Assembly: GCF_003086295.3 (NCBI RefSeq)
Contig: NC_092045.1
Location: forward strand, 24,742,890-24,806,889
Source of the DNA: Arachis hypogaea
Taxonomy: Eukaryota > Streptophyta > Magnoliopsida > Fabales > Fabaceae
Direction: 5' to 3'
Length of the DNA stretch: 64,000 bases
A program made the position numbers and the translations under genes. Shown here one piece after another: positions 22,004 through 33,139 of the stretch. The notes beneath the pieces are model-generated. The model worked only from the letters and a program-made list of their open reading frames with translations, ran no database searches and was not told where the DNA came from. Position 1 is the stretch's first letter. Each line of letters starts with the position of its first letter.

Positions 22004-23818
22004 CTAGCTCTTTGCCCAATCCTTTCTTCGGGCCATCACAGTCCGTTCCAGGATTCTTTTTAGTTCTCTGTTAGAGACCTCAGCTTGCCCATTTGTCTGT
22101 GGATGATACGGAGTTGCCACTTTGTGGCTAATTCCATATCTAACCATAGCAAGGTGTAGCTGTTTATTGCAGAAATAAGTGCCCCCGTCACTGATTAGCA
22201 CTCTGGGAACGCCAAACCTGCTGAAAATGTTTTTCTGGAGGAATTTCAGTACGGTCTTGGTATCATTGGCGGGTGTAGCAATCGCTTCTACCCACTTAGA
22301 CACATAGTCCACTGCCACCAGAATGTAAGTGTTTGAGTATGATGGTGGGAATGGCCCCATGAAGTCAATTCCCCATACATCAAACAGTTCTATCTCTAAT
22401 ATCCCTTGTTGAGGCATGGCATATCCATGAGGCAGGTTACCAGCTCTTTGGTAACTGTCACAGTTACGCACAAACTCTCGGGAATCTTTATAGAGAGTAG
22501 GCCAGTAGAAGCCACATTGGAGGACTTTAGTGGCTGTTCGCTCACTTCCAAAATGTCCTCCATACTGTGATCCATGGCAATGCCATAGGATCCTTTGTGC
22601 TTCTTCTCTGGGTACACACCTGCGGATCACTCCGTCAGCACATCTCTTAAAGAGATATGGTTCATCCCAGAGGTAGTACTTGGCATCTGAAATTAATTTC
22701 TTTCTCTGCACGTGGCTGTACTCCTTGGGAATGAACCTCACAGCTTTAAAATTTGCAATATCTGCAAACCATGGAGCTTCCTGAATGGCAAATAGTTGCT
22801 CATCTGGGAAAGTCTCAGAAATCTCAGTAGAAGGGAGGGACGCCCCAACTACTGGTTCTATTCGGGACAGATGATCAGCTACTTGGTTCTCTGTCCCTTT
22901 TCTGTCTCTTATTTCTATATCAAACTCTTGCAGAAGCAACACCCATCTGATGAGCCTGGGTTTTGAATCCTGCTTTGTGAGTAGATATTTAAGAGCAGCA
23001 TGGTCAGTGTACACAACCACTTTGGATCCCACTAGATAGGATCTAAACTTGTCAATGGCATAGACCACTGCAAGTAACTCTTTTTCTGTGGTTGTGTAGT
23101 TCTTCTGTGCGTCATTTAGAACACGGCTGGCATAGTAAATGACGTGCAGAAGCTTGTTATGCCTCTGTCCCAACACTGCACCAATGGCATGGTCACTGGC
23201 ATCACACATTAATTCAAATGGCAATGTCCAATCTGGTGCAGAGATGACTGGTGCTGTGACCAGCTTAGCTTTCAGGGTCTCAAATGCCTGTAGACACTGT
23301 GTGTTAAACACAAATGGTGTGTCAGCAGCTAACAGGTTACTCAGAGGTTTTGCAATTTTTGAAAAATCCTTTATAAACCTTCTGTAGAATCCTGCATGCC
23401 CCAGAAAGCTTCTGATTGCCTTAACATTGGCAGGTGGTGGTAATTTTTCAATTACCTCCACCTTTGCCTTATCCACCTCTATTCCCTTGTTTGAAATTTT
23501 GTGCCCAAGGACAATTCCTTCAGTCACCATAAAGTGACATTTCTCCCAGTTTAAAACTAGGTTAGTCTCTTGGCATCTTTTCAAGACAAGTGCTAGGTGA
23601 TTAAGACAGGAGTTAAATGAGTCTCCATATACTGAAAAGTCATCCATGAAGACTTCCAGAAATTTCTCTACCATATCTGAGAAGATAGAGAGCATGCACC
23701 TCTGAAAGGTTGCAGGTGCATTGCACAGACCGAAAGGCATCCTCCTGTAGGCAAACACGCCAGAAGGACAAGTGAATGCTGTTTTCTCTTGGTCCTGAGG
23801 ATCTACTGCAATTTGGTT
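22004..23818 (-). pseudogene. pol: Element D RT (second half), RNase H and integrase core
   Basis: The frame is open from the TAA at 23819-23821 to the TAG at 22004-22006 and stays in frame with gag. RT motifs are [13 protein letters not shown] and the catalytic box [10 protein letters not shown] (near 23640). RNase H shows [27 protein letters not shown] and [12 protein letters not shown]. Integrase shows [26 protein letters not shown] (near 22360), [10 protein letters not shown] and [10 protein letters not shown], so all catalytic Asp/Asp/Glu residues are present. The last zinc ligand Cys (present in A as CDSCQR) is Tyr here, codon complement of 22451-22453, one G-to-A change. RT and RNase H residues look intact. 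Confidence 0.93.
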
Positions 23819-26509
23819 TTAGCCTGAATAGCCATCCAAAAAGCAGTAATAATCATGGCCAGCTAGTCTTTCTAGCATTTGGTCTATGAATGGTAAAGGA
23901 AAATGATCCTTTCTGGTGGCTGTATTGAGCCTTCTGTAGTCAATACACATGCGCCACCCTGTGACTGTCCTTGTAGGAACTAGTTCATTTTTTTCATTAT
24001 GAACCACTGTCATGCCTCCCTTTTTGGGAACAACTTGGACAGGGCTCACCCAGGGGCTATCAGAAATAGGATAAATAATCCCAGCCTCTAGTAATTTAGT
24101 GACCTCTTTCTGCACCACCTCCTTCATGGCAGGATTTAGCCTCCTCTGTGGTTGAACCACTGGTTTGGCATTATCCTCCAATAGGATCTTGTGCATGCAT
24201 CTAGCTGGGCTAATGCCCTTAAGATCACTTATGGACCACCCAAGAGCTGTCTTGTGTGTCCTTAGCACTTGAATCAGTGCTTCTTCTTCCTGTGAATTTA
24301 AAGCAGAGCTTATAATCACTGGAAAAGTGTCACTCTCTCCCAGAAATGCATATTTCAGGGATGGTGGTAGTGGTTTGAGTTCAGGCTTGGGAGGCTTATC
24401 CTCCTCCTGAGGAATTTTCGAAAATTCCTTTGCCTCCTCTAGTTCTTCTTGATCAGGCTGAGCATCTTTGAAGATGTCCTCAAGCTCTGATTCTAGGCTT
24501 TCAGCCATATTGATCTCTTCTACCAGAGAGTCAATAATGTCAGCGCCCATGCAGTCATTTGGTGTGTCTGGATGCTGCATGGCTTTTACAGCATTCAACT
24601 TGAACTCATCCTCATTGACTCTTAAGGTTACTTCCCCTTTTTGTACATCAATGAGAGTTCGTCCAGTTGCTAGGAAAGGTCTTCCTAGAATGAGAGTTGC
24701 ACTCTTGTGCTCTTCCATTTCCAGCACCACAAAGTCAGTTGGAAAGGCAAATGGCCCAACCTTGACAATCATGTCCTCAATTATGCCTGATGGGTATTTA
24801 ATGGAGCCATCAGCAAGTTGGAGGCATATCCGGGTTGGTTTGACTTCTCCAGTCAACCCAAGCTTTCTGATAGTGGATGTAGGTATTAGATTGATGCTTG
24901 CTCCAAGATCACATAGAGCTGTCTTGGTGCAAGAACCTTCTAATGTGCATGGTATCATAAAGCTCCCTGGATCTTGAAGCTTTTCTGGTAAGCTCTTTAA
25001 TATGACTGCACTGCATTCTTCAGTTAGAAACACTTTTTCAGTTTCTCTCCAATCCTTCTTATGACTTAAGATTTCTTTCATAAACTTAGCATAAGAAGGT
25101 ATTTGCTCAAGTGCCTCTGCAAACGGAATCTTTATTTCAAGAGTCCTTAGATAATCTGCAAAGCGGGCAAATTGCTTATCCTGCTCCGCTTGGCGGAGTT
25201 TTTGAGGATAAGGCATCTTGGCTTTATATTCTTCAACCTTAGATGCTGCAGGTTTATTCCTTACAGAAGTGGTTGAAGAAGCCTTGTTAGGGGGGTTACT
25301 GTCAGCACTCTCAAGTGTCTGATTCTCCCTAGGCGTTTGAACGCCAGGATTGGGAGGAAATTGGGCGTTTAACGCCAACTTTTCCCCCTTTTCTGGCGTT
25401 TGAACGCCAGAACTGGGCAAGGAATGGGCGTTTAACGCTAGATTTCCTTCCCTTTCTGGCGTTTGAACGCCAATAATATTCCTCTCTGGGCTCTTACTGT
25501 CCTCAGAGGGATTTTGAACAGTGGTTTGGTTGTCCTCTGTCAATTGTTCCTTGTTTGGCTTTTTACTCTTTTGAGCAGTGTTATTCAGGGTCTTCCCACT
25601 CTTCAATTGAACTGCTTGACATTCCTCTGTTATCTGTTTAGATAATTGCTGTTTTGCTTGATTCAACTGCAGTTCTATGCTCTTGTTAGCAACTTTAGTT
25701 TCATAGAGCATCTCTTTAAAGTCTGCTAACTGTTCTGTCATCAGGAGCAATTGTTGATTAAGCTCAATTATCTGTTCTTGAAGACTAGGGTCAGTGACTA
25801 CTGCCATGACTTCCTCTTTTGGAGAGAACTCATTGCTAGAGTACAAATATTGGTTTCTAGCAACAGTGTCTATAAGCTCTTGAGCTTCTTCAATTGTCTT
25901 CCTCATGTGTATAGATCCACCAGCTGAGTGGTCTAAAGACATCCGAGCTTTTTCTGTGAGCCCATAGTAGAAAATGTCTAACTGTACCCACTCTGAAAAC
26001 ATTTCAGAGGGACATTTTCTTAGCATACCTCTATACCTCTCCCAGGCATTATAAAGAGATTCATTATCCTCTTGCTTAAAGCCTTGGATGTCCAGCCTTA
26101 GCTGTGTCATCCTCTTAGGAGGGTAAAAATGATTCAGGAATTTGTCTGACAACTGTTTCCATGTCTTTATGCTTGCTGTAGGTTGGTTATTCAACCACCT
26201 TTTTGCTTGATCTTTTACAGCAAATGGAAACAGTAATAGTCTGTAGACATCCTGATCTACCTCTTTATCATGTACTGTGTCAGCAATTTGCAAAAACTGT
26301 GCCAGAAACTCAGTAGGTTCTTCCTGTGGAAGACCGGAATACTGGCAATTTTGCTGCACTATGATAATGAGTTGAGGATTTAGTTCAAAGCTGCTTGCTT
26401 TGATGGGAGGTGTACAGATGCTACTCCCATATGCAGCTGTAATGGGGTTAGCATATGACCCCAGAGTCCTTTTGGACTGATTGATCCCACTTAAGTCCAT
26501 AATGGACAA
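23819..26509 (-). CDS. gag-pro-pol: Element D Gag, protease and start of RT (896 codons)
   Basis: A start at 26509 gives MSIMDLSG; the ATG three codons later (MDLSG) matches A and may be the real start. The Gag core spans about residues 40-210 (ELNPQLIIIVQQN, TEFLAQFLQIADT, LLFPFAVKDQAKRWL, YNAWERYRGML). A Gln-rich linker follows. Residues about 350-410 hold alternating GVQTP and LALNA motifs made by the palindromic module. The protease active site CDLGASINLIP is near residue 530 and ILGRPFLATGR is about 65 residues later. RT starts near residue 790 and WRMCIDYRRLN is near 850. The frame ends in a TAA after FLDGYSG, where A reads Tyr. No zinc knuckle is seen, as expected for Athila. Confidence 0.93.
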   Translation of the reverse strand: MSIMDLSGINQSKRTLGSYANPITAAYGSSICTPPIKASSFELNPQLIIIVQQNCQYSGLPQEEPTEFLAQFLQIADTVHDKEVDQDVYRLLLFPFAVKDQAKRWLNNQPTASIKTWKQLSDKFLNHFYPPKRMTQLRLDIQGFKQEDNESLYNAWERYRGMLRKCPSEMFSEWVQLDIFYYGLTEKARMSLDHSAGGSIHMRKTIEEAQELIDTVARNQYLYSSNEFSPKEEVMAVVTDPSLQEQIIELNQQLLLMTEQLADFKEMLYETKVANKSIELQLNQAKQQLSKQITEECQAVQLKSGKTLNNTAQKSKKPNKEQLTEDNQTTVQNPSEDSKSPERNIIGVQTPEREGNLALNAHSLPSSGVQTPEKGEKLALNAQFPPNPGVQTPRENQTLESADSNPPNKASSTTSVRNKPAASKVEEYKAKMPYPQKLRQAEQDKQFARFADYLRTLEIKIPFAEALEQIPSYAKFMKEILSHKKDWRETEKVFLTEECSAVILKSLPEKLQDPGSFMIPCTLEGSCTKTALCDLGASINLIPTSTIRKLGLTGEVKPTRICLQLADGSIKYPSGIIEDMIVKVGPFAFPTDFVVLEMEEHKSATLILGRPFLATGRTLIDVQKGEVTLRVNEDEFKLNAVKAMQHPDTPNDCMGADIIDSLVEEINMAESLESELEDIFKDAQPDQEELEEAKEFSKIPQEEDKPPKPELKPLPPSLKYAFLGESDTFPVIISSALNSQEEEALIQVLRTHKTALGWSISDLKGISPARCMHKILLEDNAKPVVQPQRRLNPAMKEVVQKEVTKLLEAGIIYPISDSPWVSPVQVVPKKGGMTVVHNEKNELVPTRTVTGWRMCIDYRRLNTATRKDHFPLPFIDQMLERLAGHDYYCFLDGYSG
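25325..25475. repeat. Palindromic module inside the D gag coding sequence
   Basis: Five near-palindromes alternate GGCGTTTGAACGCC and GGGCGTTTAACGCC (last one decayed to GGGCGTTTAACGCT) about 28-35 bp apart. On the coding strand they give GVQTP in one frame phase and LALNA in the other. Confidence 0.9.
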
Positions 26510-27042
26510 AAGGGAAATGATAATGATTGCAAAGAGATAAATTTTGTTTTCTTTTTTTTTTTTGAATTAAACGAAAAAAAATAAAATAAAACAAAAGAAA
26601 ATTAAAGTAAAAATTCGAAAATAAAAAAAAATAAGATCAAAGCAAATTGAAAACTGAATCAATTAGTTAATTAGAAAGATTTTGAAAACAGCAATTAAAA
26701 AGATATGATTGAAAAATTTTTATGAAAAAGATTTGATTTTGAAAAGAGGAAAGAGAAAAACACAAAAAGACACCAAACTTAAAATTTTTAGAAAATCAAA
26801 CACAAAATTTTCGAAAATTTTTAAGGGAAAAACACAAAGAGGACACCAAACTTAGAATTTTTATGAATCAAAAAGGGACTAAGAACATGCAAAATCGAAA
26901 ATTAAAAGAAAAACAAAAGCATGCAATGGACACCAAACTTAGAATATGAAACTAGACTTAACTAAAAGACTCTAAACCGACAAAAATAAAACAGTCCTAA
27001 TCTAAGCAACAAGATAAGCCGTCAGTTGTCCAAACTCAACAA
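26510..27042 (-). other. Element D leader
   Basis: An A-rich non-coding leader between primer binding site and gag. It has three copies of ACCAAACTTA (near 26771, 26846 and 26932; TAAGTTTGGT on the transcribed strand). No ORF. Confidence 0.75.
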
Positions 27043-27060
27043 TCCCCGGCAACGGCGCCA
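27043..27060 (-). promoter_or_regulatory. Primer binding site of element D (tRNA-Asp)
   Basis: The minus strand reads TGGCGCCGTTGCCGGGGA, complementary to the 3' end of plant tRNA-Asp(GTC), six bases after the LTR. Confidence 0.95.
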
Positions 27061-27066
27061 AAAACT

Positions 27067-28597
27067 TGGTGCACGAAATTGCAATCACACTTTTGCAACT
27101 CCGCACAACTAACCAGCAAGTGTACTGGGTCGTCCAAGTAATACCTTGCGTGAGCAAGGGTCGATCCCACAGAGATTGTCGGCTTGAAGCAAGCTATGGT
27201 TATCTTGTAAATCTTAGTCAGGATATCAGAAATTATCAGGATTGATTGTGAAAAGCAAAAGAACATGAAATGATTACTTGTTTTGCAGTAATGGAGAATA
27301 GGTTGAGGTTTGGAGATGCTCCATCTTCTGAATCTCTGCTTTCCCACTGTCTTCTTCTTCAAACACGCAAGTCTCCTTCCATGGCAAGCTGTATGTAGGG
27401 TTTCACCGTTGTCAATGGCTACCTCCCATCCTCTCAGTGAAAGCGATTGCATATGCTCTGTCACAGCATAGCGGAATTCATCTGTCGGTTCTCAATCAGG
27501 CCGGAATAGAATCCAGTGATTCTTTTGCGTCTGTCACTAACGCCCCGCCTTCAAGAGTTTGAAGCACGTCACAGTCATTCAATCATTGAATCCTACTCAG
27601 AATACCACAGACAAGGTTTAGACCTTCCGGATTCTCTTGAATGCCGCCATCAATTCTAGCTTATACCACGAAGATTCCGGTTAAAGAACCCAAGAGATAA
27701 CTACTTAATCTAAGGTAGAACGGAGGTGGTTGTCAGGCACACGTTCATAGTTGAGAATGATGATGATTGTCACGGATCATCACATTCATCCGGATTAAGA
27801 ACAAGTATTATCTTAGAATGGAAGCAAGCATGATTGAATGAGAAACAGTAGTAATTGCATTAATCCATCAAGACACAGCAGAGCTCCTCACCCCCAACCA
27901 TGGGGTTTAGAGACTCATGCCGTGGAAAGTACACAAAGAAAGGTGTAAAGTGTCATGAGGTCATAAGGTCATGATACAATGTCAAAAGATCCTATTAATA
28001 GTAAACTAGTAGCCTAGGGTGTACAGAAATGAGTAAATGACGTAAAAATCCACTTCTGGGTCCACTTGGTGTGTGCTTGGGCTGAGCAATGAAGCAATTT
28101 CGTGTAGAGACCTTTTCTGGAGTTAAACGCCAGCTTTTATGCCAGTTTGGGCGTTTAACTCCAAATTTTATGCCAGTTCCGGCGTTTAACGCTGGAATTT
28201 CTGAGGCTGTTTTGCCACGCCAATTTGGGCCATCAAATATTGGGCAAAGTATGGACTATCATATATTGCTGGAAAGCCCAGGATGTCTACTTTCCAATGC
28301 CGTTGAAAGCGCGCCAATTGGGCTTCTGTAGCTCCAGAAAATCCGCTTCGAGTGCAGGGAGGTCAGAATCCAACAGCATCTGCAGTCCTTTTTGGTCTCG
28401 GAATCAGATTTTTGCTCAGGACCCTCAATTTCAGCCAGAAAATACCTGAAATCACAGAAAAACACACAAACTCATAGTAAAGTCCAGAAAAGTGAATTTT
28501 AGCTAAAAACTAATAAAAATATACTAAAAACTAACTAGATCATACTAAAAACATACTAAAAACAATGCCAAAAAGCATACAAATTATCCGCTCATCA
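27067..28597 (-). repeat. 5' LTR of element D (1531 bp)
   Basis: It matches 16991-18521 in length and almost in sequence. The outer end is intact TGATGAG on the minus strand and is followed by the duplication ATGGC (28598-28602). Confidence 0.96.
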
Positions 28598-28632
28598 ATG
28601 GCGCCATTGATGATCACAATTTACGTGAACCA
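28598..28632 (+). repeat. Right D duplication and last 30 bp of the E 5' LTR
   Basis: ATGGC (28598-28602) is followed by the displaced E LTR end GCCATTGATGATCACAATTT... ending ACCA at 28632. The 3' LTR of E has the same text at about 36824-36853. Confidence 0.93.
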
Positions 28633-28638
28633 AGTTTT

Positions 28639-28656
28639 TGGCGCCGTTGCCGGGGA
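28639..28656 (+). promoter_or_regulatory. Primer binding site of element E (tRNA-Asp)
   Basis: TGGCGCCGTTGCCGGGGA is a perfect tRNA-Asp complement, six bases after the LTR end, identical to that of D. Confidence 0.95.
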
Positions 28657-30199
28657 TTGTTCGAGTTTGGACAACTGACGGTTCATCTTGTTGCTTAGAT
28701 TAGGTATTTTTCTTCAGAGTTCTTAAGAATGAATTCTAGTGTTTCAAGGTGATGTTCTTATCATCACCAAAGCTGATTGATTTTCATCAATTTAGCTCTT
28801 GAATGCAATGTCCTGCCGAAGCTTGGCTAGCCATGTCTAATTCCTTTAGACTGAAGCTTTAGACTAACATTGCATGATTCCTGGAATTCTCATTAAGAAT
28901 TTTGATATCTTTATTTTCTTTTCCACTTAATTTTCGAAAAATCCAAAAAAAAATTACAAAATCATAAAAATAAAAAATATTTTATGTTTCTTATTGAGAC
29001 ACTAGTCTCATTTTAAGTTTGGTGTCAATTGCATGTTTCCGTTCTTCTTGCATTTTTCATGTGTCTTCAGTGATCTTCAAGTTGTTCTTGATGATTTACT
29101 TGCTCTGGTCTTTAAATTCTCTTGTCTTGTGTGTTTTGTTGTTTCTCATATGCATTCTCAACTTGTTAGTGTCAATAGTATACAAACTTTTAAGTTTGGT
29201 GTTTTGCATGCATTATTTATTTGATTTCAGTTGCATTTTGATTATTCCTCATTTTTAAAAAATTCAAAAAAATTTTTAATTTGTGTCTTTTCAAGTCAAT
29301 AATACAGAGAATTGAAGATTCAGAACATACTGCAGAGGAATTACACAGAAAAAGCTGGGCGTTCAAAACGCCCAGTGAAGAAGGAAAACTGGCGTTTAAA
29401 CGCCAGCCAGGGTGCCTGGCTGGGCGTTTAACGCCCAAAAGGATAGTGTTTTGGGTGTTAAACGCTAGAATGTGCACCATTCTGGGTGTTTAACGCCAGG
29501 ATGGCACAAGAGGGAAGATTCTGTTTTTAATTCAAATTTTTTTTCAAGTTTTCAAAATTTTTCAAAATCAAATCTTTTTCAAATCAAATCTTTTCAATCA
29601 AATATTTTTCAAAATCAATTTCTTTCCATTTTCAAAAAATACTTGCTAACAATTAATGATTTGATTCAACATTTCAAGTATGTTGCCTTTTCTGTTGAGA
29701 AAGGTTTAATGTTTGAATCATATCTTTTCTTGTTAGCCAAGTCATTAATTTTCAAAATCAAATCTTTTTAAATTGTTTTTCAAATCATATCTTCTCAATC
29801 ATGTCTTTTTAAAACTATATCTTTTTCAATCATATCTTCTTTAATCACATCTTTTTCAAAATAGTTTTCAATCATATCTAGTTGATTTCTAATTTCAAAA
29901 TCTTTTTCAAAAATCACTTGATTTCTTTTCCACTCTTAGTTTTCGAAAATCAATTAGTGTTTTTCAAAATGTTTTTTTTAAATCTCTTACTTAATTTTCG
30001 AAAATTTCTTCCCCTCTTCTCACATCCTTCTATTTATGGACCAACACTCCTCCTTAATGCACAATTCGAACTCCATCTTTCTTGATAATTTCGAATTCTT
30101 CTACTTCTTCCTTCTATTTTTCTTTTCCTCTGACACCTCAAGGAATCTCTATACTGTGACATAGAGGATTCCATATTTTCTTGTTCTCTTCTCTTTCAT
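28657..30199 (+). other. Element E leader with palindrome array
   Basis: A T-rich leader of 1.5 kb without a convincing gene. TAAGTTTGGTGT boxes lie near 29012 and 29190. A palindrome array spans 29358-29500 (GGGCGTTCAAAACGCCC, GGCGTTTAAACGCC, GGGCGTTTAACGCCC and two decayed copies). After the array come many ATCTTTTTCAA-type A/T stretches (29540-30000). The leader is much longer than that of D, mainly by the array and the A/T stretch. Confidence 0.75.
29358..29500. repeat. Palindrome array in the E leader
   Basis: Five near-palindromes of the GGCGTTTAAACGCC type lie in about 140 bp. The D leader has no such array. Confidence 0.88.
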
Positions 30200-32429
30200 A
30201 TGAGCAGGAGCAAAGACAAAAGCATTATTGTTGAGGCTGACCCTGAACCTGAAAGGACCTGCAAGGAAGGTGCTGGGTGACTTTACTGCACCTACTCCCG
30301 ACTTCTATTGGAGAAGCATCTCTATCCCTGCCATTGGAGCAAACAACTTTGAGCTTAAGCCTCAATTAGTTTCTCTAATGCAACAGAATTGCAAGTTCCA
30401 TGGACTTCCATTGGAAGATCCTCATCAGTTTCTAGCTGAGTTCTTGCAAATCTGTGACACTGTCAAAACCAATGGGGTTGACCCTGAGGTCTACAGACTT
30501 ATGCTATTTCCTTTTGCTGTAAGAGACAGAGCTAGGATATGGTTGGACTCACAACCTAAAGAAAGCCTGAACTCTTGGGAAAAGCTAGTCAATGCCTTCT
30601 TGGCAAAGTTCTTTCCACCTCAAAAATTGAGTAAGCTTAGAGTGGAAGTCCAAACCTTCAGACAAAAGGAAGGTGAATCCGTCTATGAAGCTTGGGAAAG
30701 ATACAAACAATTGATCAGAAAGTGTCCTTCTGACATGCTTTCTGAATGGAGCATCATAGGTATCTTCTATGATGGTCTGTCTGAACTGTCCAAGATGTCA
30801 TTGGATAGTTCTGCTGGAGGCTCTCTTCATCTGAAGAAGACGCCTGCAGAAGCTCAAGAACTGATTGAAATGGTTGCAAATAACCAATTCATGTACACTT
30901 CTGAAAGGAATCCTGTTAACAATGGGACAAATCAGAAGAAAGGAGTTCTTGAGCTTGATACTCTGAATGCCATATTGGCTCAGAACAAAATATTGACTCA
31001 GTAAGTCAATATGATTTCTCAAAGTCTGTCTGGAATGCAAGCTGCACCAGGCAGTACTAAGGACGCTTCATCTGAAGAAAAAGCTTATAATCCTGAGAAC
31101 CCTTCAATGGAAGAGGTGAATTACATGGGAGAACCCTATGGAAACACCTATAATCCTTCATGGAGAAATCACCCAAATCTTTCATGGAAGGATCAACAGA
31201 GACCTCAACAAGGTTTCAACAACAATAATGGTGGAAGAAACAGGTTTAGCAATGGCAAGCCTTTCCCATCATCTTCTCAGCAACAGACAGAGAATTCTAA
31301 GCAGAGCCACTCTGACTTAGCAACCATGGTCTCTGATCTAATCAAAACCACTCAAAGTTTCATGACTGAAACAATGTCCTCCATTAGAAACTTGGAGGCA
31401 CAAGTGGGACAGCTGAGCAAGAAAATTACTGAACTCCCTCCTAGTACTCTTCCAAGCAATACAGAAGAAAATCCAAAAGGAGAGTGCAAGGCCATAAACA
31501 TGGCCGAATTTGGAGAGGAGGAAGAGGCAGTGAACACCACTGAGGAAGACCTCAATGGACGCCCATTGGCCTCCAATTTGTTCCCTAATGAGGAACCATG
31601 GGAATCTGAGGCTCACACTGAGACCATAGAGATTCCATTGAATTCACTTCTACCATTCATGAGCTCTGATGAGTACTCTTCCTCTGAAGAGGATGAAGAT
31701 GTCACTGAAGAGCAAGTTGCCAAGTACCTTGGAGCAATCATGAAGCTAAATGACAAGTTATTTGGTAATGAGACTTGGGAGGATGAACCCCTTTTGCTCA
31801 CCAAAGAGCTGGATAACTTGACTAGGCAGAGATTACCTCAAAAGAGACAGGACCCTGGGAAGTTCTCAATACCTTGTACAGTAGGCACCATGACCTTCAA
31901 GAAGGCTCTGTGTGACCTAGGGTCAAGCATAAACCTCATGCCTCTCTCTGTAATGGAGAAGCTATGGATCTTTGAGGTACAAGCTGCAAAAATCTCACTA
32001 GAGAAGGCAGACAATTCAAGAAAACAAGCTTATAGACTTGTAGAGGATGTTCTGGTAAAAGTTGAAGACCATTACATCCCTGCTGATTTCATAGTCCTAG
32101 AGACTGGAAAGTGCATGGATGAATCCATCATCCTTGGCAGACCCTTCCTAGCCACAGCAAAGGCTGTGATTAATGTTGACAGAGGAGAATTGATCATTCA
32201 AGTGAATGAAGAATCCCTTGTGTTTAAGGCTCAAGGATATCCCTCTATAACCATGGAGAGGAAGCATGAAGAGCTTCTCTCAGAATATAGTCAAACAGAG
32301 CCCCCACAGTCAAACTCTGACTTTGGTGTTGGGAGGCCACAACCAAATTCTAAGTTTGGTGTTGAACCCCCACATTCAAACTCTAAGTTTGGTGTTGGGA
32401 GGTTCCAACATTGCTCTGAGCATATGTGA
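30200..32429 (+). pseudogene. gag-pro: Element E gag-protease
   Basis: The ATG at 30200 starts MSRSKDKS. A frameshift near 30265 moves the frame to that of 30228-31004, and a TAA at 31002-31004 is followed in frame by 31011-32429. The Gag core shows GANNFELKPQLVSLMQQN, FLAEFLQICDTV, MLFPFAVRDRARIWL and YEAWERYKQLIRKCP. Then come NPSWRNHPNLSW and LEAQVGQLSKKI, typical of Athila Gag. The protease site is CDLGSSINLMPLS with ILGRPFLATAK. The C-terminus has three KFGV/DFGV repeats encoded by AAGTTTGGTGTTG-like boxes. The frame then stops; no RT follows. Three small lesions apart, the protein is well conserved. Confidence 0.9.
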
Positions 32430-33065
32430 GGCTCCATGAGAGCCCACTGTCAAGCTACTGACATTAAAGAAGCGCTTGTTGGGAGGTAACCCAATGTTAT
32501 ATTTATCTATTTTTCCTTTGTTATTTTATGTTTTCTGTAGGTTGATGATCATGGGAAGTCACAAAATCAATTGAAAAAGCAAAAACAGAAAGAAAAATAG
32601 CACACCCTGGAGGAAGACCTTGCTGGTGTTTAAACGCTAGTAAGGGCAGCAAATGGGCGTTTAACGCCCAGTCTGGCACCATTCTGGGCGTTTAACGCCA
32701 GAAAGAGGCACCAGACTGGCGTTAAACGCCAGGAAAGGGCAAGAAGCTGGCGTTAAACGCCAGAAATGGGCACCAGCCCGGCGTTTAACGCCAGAATTGG
32801 CATATAGAGCATTTTTGCTCGCCACTTGGTGCAGGGATGACTTTTCCTTGACACCTCAGGATCTGTGGACCCCACAGGATTCCCACCTACCCCACCACTC
32901 TCTCTCTTCTTCACCCATTCACCAATCACCTCAAAACCTCTTCCCCAAAAACCCCTCACCTATCAAATCCCACTATAACCTAAACAATACTTCTTCCCCT
33001 TAGCCGCACCACAAAGCCTCTTCCATCTCCTTCATTTCTTCTTCTTCTACTCTCTTCTTTCTTCT
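32430..33065 (+). other. Element E spacer with palindrome array
   Basis: A non-coding stretch between gag-protease and ORF2. A palindrome array at 32620-32800 has six copies of GGCGTTTAACGCC or GGCGTTAAACGCC in both orientations, the positional equivalent of the D array at 21025-21335. The rest is C/T-rich (32880-33060). Confidence 0.85.
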
Positions 33066-33103
33066 TTTGCTCGAGGACGAGCAAACCTTTTAAGTTTGGT
33101 GTG
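33066..33103 (+). promoter_or_regulatory. Hairpin plus TTTTAAGTTTGGTGTGG box upstream of E ORF2
   Basis: TTTGCTCG (33066-33073), loop AGGA, CGAGCAAA (33078-33085), a perfect 8-bp stem, then CCTTTTAAGTTTGGTGTGG. Compared with D, a T:A pair of the stem is replaced by C:G on both sides. Confidence 0.87.
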
Positions 33104-33139
33104 GTAAAAGCATTGCTTTTTGTTTTTCCATAACCATTT

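Larger units (their letters stand above)
16991..28597 (-). mobile_element. Element D: nearly complete Athila-lineage retrotransposon (11607 bp), young insertion
   Basis: Both ends, both LTRs (1531 bp each) and a matching 5-bp duplication are present. On the minus strand the order is 5' LTR, tRNA-Asp primer site, leader, a single gag-pro-RT-RH-INT frame, a palindrome array, a second ORF, a long 3' region with a purine tract, a hairpin box and the 3' LTR. The two LTRs differ at only about eight positions by eye, so the insertion is recent, clearly later than E, which it interrupts. Two nonsense codons and an integrase zinc-ligand change make it non-autonomous as it stands. FIDEL of Arachis has this size and order (from memory). 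Confidence 0.95.

Noticed and set aside
27043..27060. tRNA gene fragment
   Set aside because: The match to tRNA-Asp is limited to the 18-base primer binding site adjoining the LTR.
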